This document shows, one piece after another, positions 32,509 through 40,791 of a stretch of 64,000 nucleotides of DNA. The stretch comes from DATAFF01 sp044870245. Lineage in GTDB: Bacteria > Pseudomonadota > Alphaproteobacteria > Rhizobiales > Aestuariivirgaceae. The notes under the pieces are model-generated. The model saw nothing but the letters and a program-made list of their open reading frames with translations, did no database searches and was not told where the DNA came from. Made by a program: the position numbers and the translations under genes. How positions within the stretch are numbered: the first letter of the stretch is position 1; every line of letters starts with the position of its first letter. Location: NCBI GenBank assembly GCA_044870245.1, contig JBIOYR010000016.1, forward strand, positions 1-64,000. Direction: 5' to 3'.

Positions 32509-34794
32509 TTGCCCAAGGCTCAACTGCTCGAGCTGTTTGGACGCGAGCGCGCGCTGAAATTGCCGCTGGCGATGCATGGGCTTGCCGCCATCAAGATCTC
32601 CGAGACGGCGCTGCGCAACCTGATCACGGTGCTCATCGTCCTCTTCCTGGTGACGCTCGGCACGGCGCTGACGCTGCAGCTCCTGGTCAGCCGCGACCAC
32701 CATCTCAATGCCCATAACCGGCAATCGCTGATGCATCTGAAGATCGCCGCAAGCGAGCTGTCGGCGGTGCTCGGGGCGGGGGCGGGCCTTGCCGGCGCAA
32801 AGCATCGGGTGCCGGACGCCGAGGACCTCGCCCAGGTGCTGCTGCCGCATGCGGTCGAGGCGGGGCGGATCTTCGCCATCATGGACGGGGCGGGCCGCAT
32901 CCGGGCGACGGCGCCGGCCGACAGCGGGCTTCGCGGCAAGCGGCTGGCGGAGATCTTCAGCCCGGATTTTCTCGCGGCCGAGCCGGGCGACATGAGCGAG
33001 ATGACCGAGACGACCCTGCTCGACGGCGAACGGGCCTTCGTCAAGATGCAGTCGCTCAGCCCCTATCCCGGCAGCCTGCTGGTGATCCATCCACGCGACT
33101 CGGTGCTCGCGGCCTGGCGCTCGGACGTGGCGCAGATCGTGACGCTGTTCGTGGTGACGCTCGGGGTGCTGGTGCTGCTCGGCGCGGCGTTCCACTGGCA
33201 GGCGGCGCGGGCGGCGGATGCCGACCGGACGCTGTCGGTCGCCACCAAGCGGCTCGACAAGGCGCTCGACCGCGGCCGCTGCGGCCTGTGGGACTGGGAC
33301 ATTGCGCGCGGGCGGATCTTCTGGTCGAAGTCGATGTTCGACATTCTCGGCCTCGAGCCGCAGGACGACGTGCTGACCTATGGCGCGGTGGCGCAGCGGC
33401 TCCATCCTGACGATCCCTCGATCGATCAGCTGGTCGACCAGATGCTGCGCGGCGGCAAGCCGTCGATCGACCAGGAATTCCGCATGCAGCACCGGGCCGG
33501 CCATTGGGTGTGGCTCAGGGCGCGCTGCGAGCTGGCGGCCGCACCCGGCGAGCAGGCGCCGCATCTCGTCGGCATCGCCATCGACATCACCGAGCAGAAG
33601 CTCGCCGACCGGCTGAACCAGGAGGCGGAGATCCGCCTCAAGGACGCGATCGAGGCGATCTCGGAGGCCTTCGTGCTGTGGGATGCCGACAACCGGCTGG
33701 TGATCTGCAATTCGAAATATCAGCAGTTCCATTCGCTTCCGTCGCAGGTCTGCCTGCCGCTCACCCCCTATGAGGACCTGGCGCGGGCCGCCAAGGAGCC
33801 GCTGGTGCGCCAGCGCATGGCGCTCGGCGAGCTCGGCGACGGGCAGACCTTCGAGGTCCAGCTCGAGGACGGGCGGTGGCTGCAGATCAACGAGCGGCGG
33901 ACCAAGGATGGCGGCTTCGTCTCGGTCGGCACCGACATCACGGCGCTGAAGCTCAACGAGGAGAAGCTCCTCGATTCCGAGCGCGAGCTGATGAACACGG
34001 TGCGCGACCTGCAGAAGTCGCGGCTGACGCTCGAGCAGCAATCGCAGCGGCTGGCCGATCTCGCCGAGAAATATTCCCGCGAGAAGACCAGGGCCGAGGC
34101 GGCCAACCGCTCGAAATCGGAGTTCCTCGCCAATATGAGCCATGAGCTGCGGACGCCGCTCAATGCCATCATCGGCTTCAGCGAGGTGATGGAGCAGCAG
34201 ATCTTCGGGCCGATCGCCATTGCGAAATATCTCGACTATGCCCGCGATATCCATCGCTCGGGGCAGTATCTCTTGGATGTCATCAACGACATTCTCGACA
34301 TGTCGAAGATCGAGGCGGGAAGGATCAAGCTCGAGGTGGCGCGCTTCGACCTCGTGGCGATGATCGAGGATGCGTTGAGGATGATCGCGCCAAGGGCGCT
34401 CGAGGGCGGCGTGAGGATCGCGCGGGCGCTGCCGGCGAGCCTCGAGGTCACCGCCGACCGGCGGGCGCTCAAGCAGGTGCTGATCAACATCCTGGCCAAT
34501 GGCGTCAAGTTCACGCCCGAGGGCGGCCAGGTGACGGTCGCGGTCAAGGCGGCGGGGGGCGCCACCGAGATCGCCATCAGCGATACCGGGATCGGCATCG
34601 AGGCGAGCGAGCTGCCGAAGCTCGGGCGGCCGTTCGAGCAGGTGGAGAACCAGTTCACCAAGACGCGCTCGGGCTCGGGCCTCGGGCTCGCCATCTCGAA
34701 ATCGCTGGTCGAGCTGCATGACGGCACGATCGAGATCGACAGCGAGCCGGGGTGCGGCACGACGGTGACGATCGTGATCCCGGCACCGTCATGA
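32509..34794 (+). CDS. PAS-containing membrane sensor histidine kinase, PleC/PdhS-like
   Basis: About 761 residues from a TTG at 32509 (MPKAQLLELFGRERALKLPL). An ATG at 32347 opens the frame earlier but encodes an unconserved Cys/Arg leader, and an ATG at 32572 is also possible. Two membrane helices (LITVLIVLFLVTLGTALTLQLLV and VTLFVVTLGVLVLLGAAFHW) enclose a periplasmic sensor of about 150 residues. Two PAS domains, a coiled linker and the kinase core follow. HisKA reads SEFLANMSHELRTPLNAIIGFSE; the ATPase has NILANGVKF, DTGIGI and GSGLGLAISKSLVELHDG. The kinase region resembles the PleC/DivJ group that controls DivK in cell-cycle signalling. No receiver domain or adjacent response regulator. 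Confidence 0.88.
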   Translation: MPKAQLLELFGRERALKLPLAMHGLAAIKISETALRNLITVLIVLFLVTLGTALTLQLLVSRDHHLNAHNRQSLMHLKIAASELSAVLGAGAGLAGAKHRVPDAEDLAQVLLPHAVEAGRIFAIMDGAGRIRATAPADSGLRGKRLAEIFSPDFLAAEPGDMSEMTETTLLDGERAFVKMQSLSPYPGSLLVIHPRDSVLAAWRSDVAQIVTLFVVTLGVLVLLGAAFHWQAARAADADRTLSVATKRLDKALDRGRCGLWDWDIARGRIFWSKSMFDILGLEPQDDVLTYGAVAQRLHPDDPSIDQLVDQMLRGGKPSIDQEFRMQHRAGHWVWLRARCELAAAPGEQAPHLVGIAIDITEQKLADRLNQEAEIRLKDAIEAISEAFVLWDADNRLVICNSKYQQFHSLPSQVCLPLTPYEDLARAAKEPLVRQRMALGELGDGQTFEVQLEDGRWLQINERRTKDGGFVSVGTDITALKLNEEKLLDSERELMNTVRDLQKSRLTLEQQSQRLADLAEKYSREKTRAEAANRSKSEFLANMSHELRTPLNAIIGFSEVMEQQIFGPIAIAKYLDYARDIHRSGQYLLDVINDILDMSKIEAGRIKLEVARFDLVAMIEDALRMIAPRALEGGVRIARALPASLEVTADRRALKQVLINILANGVKFTPEGGQVTVAVKAAGGATEIAISDTGIGIEASELPKLGRPFEQVENQFTKTRSGSGLGLAISKSLVELHDGTIEIDSEPGCGTTVTIVIPAPS

Positions 34795-34796
34795 GG

Positions 34797-34812
34797 CCTA
34801 TTGCCTACTCAC
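34797..34812. repeat. Half-site of the dispersed GGCAGTA repeat
   Basis: GCCTATTGCCTACTCAC lies at the junction of the converging histidine kinase and metal-sensor genes and overlaps the latter's stop. It corresponds to the right arm of the inverted repeats at 22.86 and 60.95 kb. No left arm is visible. Confidence 0.5.
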
Positions 34813-35293
34813 TTCTTCGATGCGGCCGGCGGGGATGCTCGGCGCGGTCGCGGATCTTGTCGGCGAGCAGCGCCCGCTCCTGCGGCTTGAGCGTCGCCAC
34901 GAGCTCGCGCGACACCGTCGAGCCGCGATCGATCATGCTGCGCGAGATCGCATCATAGCGGGAAAGCGCTGCCTCGGTCTGAGCCGCGTCATAGGGCTCG
35001 GCCTTGAGGGTGTCGGCGACCTTGATCGCCGCCTGGCGCATGTCGCGACGGCCGTCGCGAAACGCCTTGCGGTCGTCGGCGAAGCGCTCGGCCAAAGCGT
35101 GACGGCGCTCAGGGTCGAGGGCGAGGAAGAAGGTGCGCGGCAGGATGTCGGTGAAGGCCGGACCGGAATAGCGTTCGCGCTGTGGCTGCTTTTCGAGCAG
35201 AAAATGCGATCCGACGGCGCCGATAACGAGAAAATTGAACCCCAACGACGCCAGCAGCACGATATTGCGTGGATCGAGGCGCCACGGCTCCAT
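34805..35293 (-). CDS. Periplasmic metal-resistance-type sensor protein (CnrX/Metal_resist-like)
   Basis: A 162-residue protein: a short cytosolic start, one signal-anchor helix (IVLLASLGFNFLVIGAVGSHFLL, residues 10-32), then a periplasmic all-helical domain. FTDILPRTFFLALDPERRHALAERF, RRDMRQAAIKVADTLKAEPYDAAQTEAAL and TLKPQERALLADKIRDRA match the hooked-helix fold of CpxP/CnrX/ZraP-like proteins. The ATG at 35291-35293 has a strong GGGAGG site and abuts the anti-sigma stop. Last gene of the sigma-factor operon; it likely senses metal or envelope damage and relays this to the anti-sigma factor. Confidence 0.75.
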   Translation of the reverse strand: MEPWRLDPRNIVLLASLGFNFLVIGAVGSHFLLEKQPQRERYSGPAFTDILPRTFFLALDPERRHALAERFADDRKAFRDGRRDMRQAAIKVADTLKAEPYDAAQTEAALSRYDAISRSMIDRGSTVSRELVATLKPQERALLADKIRDRAEHPRRPHRRSE

Positions 35294-35760
35294 CAGGTCC
35301 CTCCCCCCGAATCGAAGTCCAGATTGTCCGGCGGATCGAGCGCCACGGTGTCGATATCGACCGGTCCGGCGAGGAGCGACGGCAGGAGGTCGTCGGCGAC
35401 ACCGGCGGCGCCGAGCCACACGCCGACCGCCAGCGAAGCGGCGAGCGCCAGGGCGGCGGGCCATTCCTGCATCAGCTTCGGCATGGAACGGCGATAGGGG
35501 TGCACGGTCGCGTCACGCTGCGGTGAAGAGGCGGCGCGGGAAAGCAGCTGGCGCGGATTCTGGGCGGGTGCGACGGGGGTCGGCAGCAGGGCAAGCAGGC
35601 GATCGACCAGGCGGGCGTCGCTTTCGCTCTCGAAGACATCGAGAAGCACGGCATCGCGATAGAGGAAACGCTCATGCCGCGGCCACTTCGCATAGTCGGC
35701 GCCATAGGCGGCGTAAAGCTGGCGGAGCCGCTCGAGGGCCTTTTCGTCGCTCTGGTTCAT
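35293..35760 (-). CDS. Putative membrane anti-sigma factor
   Basis: A 155-residue protein with a cytosolic N-terminal half (MNQSDEKALERLRQLYAAYGADYAKWP), one transmembrane helix near residues 96-118 (WPAALALAASLAVGVWLGAAGV) and a short periplasmic tail. It lies directly between an ECF sigma gene and a periplasmic sensor gene, the place of an anti-sigma factor. A zinc HxxxCxxC motif is absent. ATG at 35758-35760 is preferred over a GTG 15 nt upstream for its GAGG site. Its first bases lie 12 nt beyond the sigma stop. Confidence 0.7.
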   Translation of the reverse strand: MNQSDEKALERLRQLYAAYGADYAKWPRHERFLYRDAVLLDVFESESDARLVDRLLALLPTPVAPAQNPRQLLSRAASSPQRDATVHPYRRSMPKLMQEWPAALALAASLAVGVWLGAAGVADDLLPSLLAGPVDIDTVALDPPDNLDFDSGGGT

Positions 35761-35771
35761 CGGATCGGACC

Positions 35772-36410
35772 TCACAGATCGGAAAATTCCGCCACCAGCT
35801 CCCTCCAGCGGTCGGCAAATGCCAGTTTCAAGCTGCGCCGGGCGCGCGCCAGCAGCGATTCGACGGCCTCGACGCTCACGCCCAGCGCCGCAGCTGCTTC
35901 AAGGTTGCCCAGACCTTCGAAATGCACAAGGACCAGCGCGGCACGCTGGCGGTCGGGCAGCGCCGCCACTGCCCTTGCCACCTCCGCCTCGAGGGCGGCC
36001 CGCCTGGCGCCGCGATCGGCGGCCGCGTTCGGATCCACCAGCTCCGGCAGCTCGGCCGGCGATTCCGGCCGGCGCCGGCGCAACCGGTCGAGCGCGAGAT
36101 TGGTGGCGACCCTGGCCAGCCAGGCGCCGATCGCCCGGCCGTCGCGGATCTGGCCCGGCGCCGTCCACGCCTTGAGGAACGCCTCCTGGGCAATGTCCTC
36201 GGCATCTGCCGGGCCGCCCAGAACCCGCCAGGCAATGCGGTAGACCCGGTCGAAATGACGCGCGATCAGCTCGGCGAAGGCCTGCTCGTCGCGGCGGATC
36301 AGCCGGACAAGCAGGTCGTCCCCGGCCCGCGACGAAACGGCCTCGGTCTTGGGGGGTGTCTCCGGTTCTGCCAAGGGCAAGGCCGCTCCCCAGTGCAATG
36401 CAAGATCCAT
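35772..36410 (-). CDS. ECF-type RNA polymerase sigma factor
   Basis: A 212-residue sigma factor with region 2 (DEQAFAELIARHFDRVYRIAWRVLGGPADAEDIAQEAFLKAW, residues about 40-82) and region 4 (LPDRQRAALVLVHFEGLGNLEAAAALGVSVEAVESLLARARRSLK, residues about 150-196). The DAEDIAQEAFLKAW helix is diagnostic. A 30-residue N-terminal extension precedes region 2. It is followed by the membrane anti-sigma and periplasmic sensor genes, and preceded at 22 nt by an EF-hand gene. The arrangement resembles cnrYXH of metal resistance. Target promoters are not identified. Confidence 0.92.
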   Translation of the reverse strand: MDLALHWGAALPLAEPETPPKTEAVSSRAGDDLLVRLIRRDEQAFAELIARHFDRVYRIAWRVLGGPADAEDIAQEAFLKAWTAPGQIRDGRAIGAWLARVATNLALDRLRRRRPESPAELPELVDPNAAADRGARRAALEAEVARAVAALPDRQRAALVLVHFEGLGNLEAAAALGVSVEAVESLLARARRSLKLAFADRWRELVAEFSDL

Positions 36411-36432
36411 GAGCGAGGCCGCGCGTCACATC

Positions 36433-36897
36433 TCAGGGCTGTTCCCGCTTGCCCTTGGCGTCCTTGAGGGAGGTCCGCTTGGCCTTCGCGGCATGATAGG
36501 CCTGGGCTTCGGCCAGTGTCACGCCGCCATCATGGTCGCCATCGGCGGTTGCAAACAGCTGATCGAGAAAGCTGTCCAGCTCCTCCTTGGTGACGGCGCC
36601 GTCCTTGTCGAAATCCATCCTCTCGAGAATGCGATCACGGCGGCGGTCCTGCAGCTTCTTGAGCCAGGTCTCGATCTCGCCGGTGGTGACCTTGCCGTCC
36701 TCATCCGTGTCGAGCCGGAGGAACCGACGCTCGGCCTTGGGCCGCATCTCGTCGATCGCCAGCCGACCGTCGGCATTTGCGTCGAGCCGGCCGAACAACC
36801 GCTCGCTCCGCGGAATGCCGGGCTCGTTGGCGTGAGCAACCGAAACCGCCGACACGACCGCCAGCGCGGCCACCAGCAAAGGCACGAACTTGAACAT
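36433..36897 (-). CDS. Exported EF-hand calcium-binding protein
   Basis: A 154-residue protein with a signal peptide (MFKFVPLLVAALAVVSAVSVAHA). Four EF-hand loops follow: DANADGRLAIDE, DTDEDGKVTTGE, DFDKDGAVTKEE and DGDHDGGVTLAE, all with Asp/Glu in the calcium positions. The C-terminal tail is Lys-rich. The ATG at 36895-36897 lies 6 nt after GGGGAGG; the ATG two codons earlier abuts it. It is upstream of the ECF sigma gene in the same direction, which suggests a shared transcript and a periplasmic cation-related role. Confidence 0.88.
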   Translation of the reverse strand: MFKFVPLLVAALAVVSAVSVAHANEPGIPRSERLFGRLDANADGRLAIDEMRPKAERRFLRLDTDEDGKVTTGEIETWLKKLQDRRRDRILERMDFDKDGAVTKEELDSFLDQLFATADGDHDGGVTLAEAQAYHAAKAKRTSLKDAKGKREQP

Positions 36898-37026
36898 GAA
36901 CATCCTCCCCGGACTTCAAGAGCAGCAGCGGAATTGCCACCGCTCGTTGGTATGACGCGTACAAAGCGGCACTCCGTCGCTGGGCTGTCAAAAATGCAAT
37001 CGCAGGTACTTGTGTGGGTTGCAATT

Positions 37027-37404
37027 ATGGCGTGCAATAAGGGGTTCATGACCAATGGACTCCCACGGGAAGAAGCCGATGCTAAATTCGAGGCGCTGGA
37101 AGCGCGGCTCGAAACGCGCCTCACTCAGCTCGATTCCAAGATCGAGCAGCGTTTTCTAACGCTCGACACGAAGATCGAAACGGCCGTTCTTCAGCTCAAT
37201 TCCAAGATCGACTCCAAGTTCGATCTCATGCTGCTGGAGATACGTCATGTCGGCGAAATCGCTGTCGAAGCGCGGACGGCGGCCCGCAGCATCAAATGGA
37301 ACATGCTCTTCGCCTCGCTGGGAACGCTCGGCGTGACATTGTCGATGGTTTTCGCCCTGTGGACAGTCGGCTACCAGATCGCCGATCTCATCAAGCCCCA
37401 CTAG
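37027..37404 (+). CDS. Small coiled-coil protein with C-terminal membrane anchor
   Basis: A 125-residue protein (ATG at 37027; an ATG at 37048 is also possible, with AAGGGG close upstream). The first 75 residues are heptad-like: EEADAKFEALEARLETRLTQLDSKIEQRFLTLDTKIE. One hydrophobic helix near the C-terminus (NMLFASLGTLGVTLSMVFALWTVGYQI) anchors it. The coil is related in style to the two proteins at 6.2-7.2 kb, but the membrane segment is at the other end. The stop TAG interlocks with the glnE stop in a CTAG shared by both strands. Function unknown. Confidence 0.72.
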   Translation: MACNKGFMTNGLPREEADAKFEALEARLETRLTQLDSKIEQRFLTLDTKIETAVLQLNSKIDSKFDLMLLEIRHVGEIAVEARTAARSIKWNMLFASLGTLGVTLSMVFALWTVGYQIADLIKPH

Positions 37405-40331
37405 ACCTCCCCAATCAACCGCTCGAAGATGCGAGCGACGCGCTCCTCCGCCTCCATCACCGTTGCCTCGGCGGCATTGAAGTCAGGCACCATCGCCGCC
37501 TGCGCCACCAGCCGGCGCAACCCCTCGGGGGCCTTGGCCGGATCGAAGCGGTCGGTGACGCAGAGCCGCAGAAGCTGCGTGAGACGGCTGTAAAGCTGGC
37601 CCGCCTGCCTGAGGGTCTCGTAATCGGCGGGAGCAAGAAGCCCCGCGGCTGCCAGGCGCGACAGGGCACCGAGGGTGTTCTGGTCGAGCACGGCCGGGTT
37701 GTCAGCGGCATGCAGGATCTGCAGCGCCTGGACGATGAACTCGATCTCGACCAAACCGCCTCGAGCATGTTTGAGATCCCACAGGCCACGGCCGCCGAAC
37801 TCGCCAAGGAGGCGCCGGCGCATGTCGAGAATATCGGCCCGCGCCGTCGCGCCGTCACGGCGTGAGCACAGGGCTTCCCGCACCGACTGAAAGATCTCAC
37901 CGACGAGATCGGGATCGCCGGCTACCACCCTGGCCCGCGTCAGGGCCAGCCTCTCCCACGTCCATGCGGACTCGCGATGGTAGCTGCGGAAACTGTCGAG
38001 ATGGGTTGCCACCGGCCCCTTGTTGCCGGAGGGACGAAGCCTGAGATCGACATCATAAAGCCTTCCCTCACCCGTCATGGCGGAAATCGCGGCGATCAGG
38101 CGCTGGGTCAGGCGGGCGTAATATTGCCCGACACTGAGCGGGCGGGCACCGTCCGAGCCCTCGGCGCCCGGATGATGATCATAGATGAGGATCAGGTCGA
38201 GATCGGACGAGGCCGTCATCTCCCGGCCGCCGAGCTTGCCGAGTGCCAAGACAGCAGTGCGGCCCATCGGCACCCGCCCATGCTTGAGCGCCATCTCGCG
38301 TTCGACCGCTGAGAGCAGCGTGTCGATCAGGATCTCGGCGATGCCGGAAAAAGCGGCGCCAGCCTCGGCGGCACCCACCGTATCCGACAGCACGCGGACG
38401 CCGACCCGGAACATCTGCTCCTTGCCGATCACCCGCACCCGGTCCATCACCTCCTCGAGCGGAGCATTGCCGGGAACCGCGGCGGCAACCTGTCCCTCGA
38501 TCTCCTCCTTCGGCGGCATGCGGGCGAAGAAACCGGGATCGAGAACGGCGTCGAGGACCTTCGGGCGATGCGCCAGCTCGAGCGCCAGTCGCGGCGCCGA
38601 GCCGAGGATTGTGGCGATGAGATCGAGGAGCTGCGGATTGGCCCTGAGCAGCGAGAACAGCTGAACGCCGGCAGGGAGACCGGCAAGAAAACGGTCGAAG
38701 GAGATGAAGGCGAGGTCGGGGTCGCCGGTCCCGGCGAGTGCCGCCAGGAGCGCCGGCATCAACTCGGTCAGGAGCTCGCGGGCGCGCGCCGAGCGGGTGG
38801 CGGGATAGCGCCCGAAATGCCAGCCGCGAACCGTTGCAGAGAGCTCGCTTGGCTGGCGGAAACCCATCCGGGCCAGGGTGGCGATTGTCTCGGGATCATC
38901 GCCGGCACCGGTGAAGACAAGGCTGCCGGACTCGGCCGCGAGAGCGTCCGCCTCTTCGAACAGCGCCGCATAATGACGCTGCACCGTCTCGAAGGTTGCG
39001 CGCAGATCAGCGGCAAAGCCGGTCGCCTCGGCGTAGCCGCTCAACCGCGCCAGGCGTGCGAAGGCCACGGGATTGTCGGGGAGGTCCTGGGTCTGCTCGT
39101 CGTCGATCATCTGCAGGCGGTGCTCGATGCGGCGCAGGAACAGATAGGCCTGACGCAGCTCCGAAGCGGTTGCATCGGTGATCCAGCCTTCGCTCGCCAG
39201 CGCAGCCAGCATGTCGAGGGTGCGGCGGCCGCGCAAAGCGGGATTACGGCCGCCTGCGATGAGCTGCTGGGTCTGCACGAAGAATTCGATCTCGCGGATT
39301 CCGCCACGGCCGAGCTTCAGGTTGTGACCCTCGACAGCAATGGTGGCGTGGCCCTTGGCGGCATGGATCTGCCGCTTCATCGACTGCACATCGGCGATCG
39401 CCGCGAAGTCGAGATGCTTGCGCCAGATATAGGGCTCGAGCCGGTCGAGGACGTCCTCACCGCGATCGAGATCACCGGCACAGGGCCGGGCCTTGATCAT
39501 GGCGGCGCGTTCCCAGTTCTGCCCCATATTCTCGTAATAGGTGGCGGCTGCCTCGACCGAGATCGCCACCTGGGTGGCGCGTGGGTCGGGCCGCAAGCGA
39601 AGATCGACACGCAAGGCATAACCCTTGTCGGTCACGTCCTGCAGGAGGCCGGCGAGCCTCTTGGTCAGCCTGACGAAGAACACCGCCGGTTCGTCGTTGC
39701 GGATGAGCGGCGCCGACTTGGGATCGAACAGAACGATCAGGTCGATGTCGCTCGAGTAGTTGAGCTCGCCGGCCCCCTGCTTGCCCATCGCGAGCACGAT
39801 GTAGCCGCTGTCCTTGCCGGGCATCGCCGGATCGGCAAGAGCGAGGCGACCGGCGCGCTCGGCGGCGAGCAGCAGATGATCGACGGTCGCGGCAACCGCG
39901 GCATCGGCGAACCGGGTCAAGGCAGTCATCACGGTCTCGCCGTCCCAGACGCCGCCGAGATCGGCCAGGGCGACCAACATCGCCAGCTCGCGTCGACGCA
40001 GCCTGAGAATGGTGCTCATGTCCTCGCCATCCTCGATGGCGAGGCCAGCGGCGCGAAGGCTGCGGCATAGCCGGTCGAGAAGGATCTCCGGCACCTCGCC
40101 TAAGCATTCGGCAGCGAAATCGGGATCGCCGGCGATGAGATCGCTGAGGAATGGCGCGCCCTGGGCGATCGAAGCGACCAGCCGGCGGGCAGGATCGTGT
40201 CGTTCGAGGATCGCCAGAAGCGCATTGCCCTGCGCCGCCTGCACCCGGTCGACAAGGCTCGTCAGCGAGGCGTCGTCGCCAGGCACCGACACCGGCGCAA
40301 GCCGGTCAAGCAGGGAGCGGCCTTCGGTCAT
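37401..40331 (-). CDS. glnE: Bifunctional glutamine synthetase adenylyltransferase/adenylyl-removing enzyme
   Basis: Adds and removes AMP on glutamine synthetase in response to PII and nitrogen status. A 976-residue protein, the usual alphaproteobacterial size. It has two nucleotidyltransferase domains: the N-terminal deadenylylase with NYSSDIDLIVLFD near residue 200 and the C-terminal transferase with TASSDLDLILIYD near 715. Each is followed by a helical domain; LKLGRGGIREIEFFVQ and DLKHARGGLVEIEFIVQ mark the paired halves. ATG at 40329-40331; a GTG three codons upstream is possible. Its stop overlaps that of the convergent coiled-coil gene. Confidence 0.95.
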   Translation of the reverse strand: MTEGRSLLDRLAPVSVPGDDASLTSLVDRVQAAQGNALLAILERHDPARRLVASIAQGAPFLSDLIAGDPDFAAECLGEVPEILLDRLCRSLRAAGLAIEDGEDMSTILRLRRRELAMLVALADLGGVWDGETVMTALTRFADAAVAATVDHLLLAAERAGRLALADPAMPGKDSGYIVLAMGKQGAGELNYSSDIDLIVLFDPKSAPLIRNDEPAVFFVRLTKRLAGLLQDVTDKGYALRVDLRLRPDPRATQVAISVEAAATYYENMGQNWERAAMIKARPCAGDLDRGEDVLDRLEPYIWRKHLDFAAIADVQSMKRQIHAAKGHATIAVEGHNLKLGRGGIREIEFFVQTQQLIAGGRNPALRGRRTLDMLAALASEGWITDATASELRQAYLFLRRIEHRLQMIDDEQTQDLPDNPVAFARLARLSGYAEATGFAADLRATFETVQRHYAALFEEADALAAESGSLVFTGAGDDPETIATLARMGFRQPSELSATVRGWHFGRYPATRSARARELLTELMPALLAALAGTGDPDLAFISFDRFLAGLPAGVQLFSLLRANPQLLDLIATILGSAPRLALELAHRPKVLDAVLDPGFFARMPPKEEIEGQVAAAVPGNAPLEEVMDRVRVIGKEQMFRVGVRVLSDTVGAAEAGAAFSGIAEILIDTLLSAVEREMALKHGRVPMGRTAVLALGKLGGREMTASSDLDLILIYDHHPGAEGSDGARPLSVGQYYARLTQRLIAAISAMTGEGRLYDVDLRLRPSGNKGPVATHLDSFRSYHRESAWTWERLALTRARVVAGDPDLVGEIFQSVREALCSRRDGATARADILDMRRRLLGEFGGRGLWDLKHARGGLVEIEFIVQALQILHAADNPAVLDQNTLGALSRLAAAGLLAPADYETLRQAGQLYSRLTQLLRLCVTDRFDPAKAPEGLRRLVAQAAMVPDFNAAEATVMEAEERVARIFERLIGEV

Positions 40332-40344
40332 TGGAAGCACAGTC

Positions 40345-40791
40345 CTAGCCGATCAGGGCGCCGAGCGATACCGCCAGGGCTTCCGGCAGGCGGCGCGGCC
40401 GGCCGTTCGCGTCGATTAAGGCAAGGGTAACCTCGGCGGTGAACAGGGTCTCATTTCCCCGCAGCACCGACTGGTCGAGCACGAGCCGGGCACCGCCGAT
40501 CTCGGCGGGCCGGGTCACGACATCGAGCAGGTCATCGATGATCGCCGGCTTGAGAAAGTCGCAATTCATCCGCCGCACCGCGAAGGCGAGCCCGGTGCGG
40601 CTCAGCTCGCGATGGGCAATGCCGATGACCCGCAGCATGTCGGAGCGGCCGCGCTCGCAGAATTTGAGATAATTGGCGTGGTAGACGATGCCGGAAAAAT
40701 CAGTGTCCTCGTAATAGACGCGGACAGCGAGAACATGCCGACCCTCGACGATGCGGCCGGCAATGGCAGGGTCCATGCCGCTTTTGGTCAC
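40345..40791 (-). CDS. ybgC: Tol-Pal-associated acyl-CoA thioesterase (YbgC)
   Basis: A 148-residue hotdog-fold thioesterase. The family motif VRVYYEDTDFSGIVYHANYLKFCERGRSDMLR with the catalytic Asp is near residue 25. The GTG at 40791 overlaps the ruvB stop by 4 nt; an in-frame ATG at 40776 is the alternative. YbgC normally precedes tolQRAB-pal, but here it ends the ruv operon and glnE follows 13 nt later, so the tol genes have moved elsewhere. Confidence 0.92.
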   Translation of the reverse strand: MTKSGMDPAIAGRIVEGRHVLAVRVYYEDTDFSGIVYHANYLKFCERGRSDMLRVIGIAHRELSRTGLAFAVRRMNCDFLKPAIIDDLLDVVTRPAEIGGARLVLDQSVLRGNETLFTAEVTLALIDANGRPRRLPEALAVSLGALIG

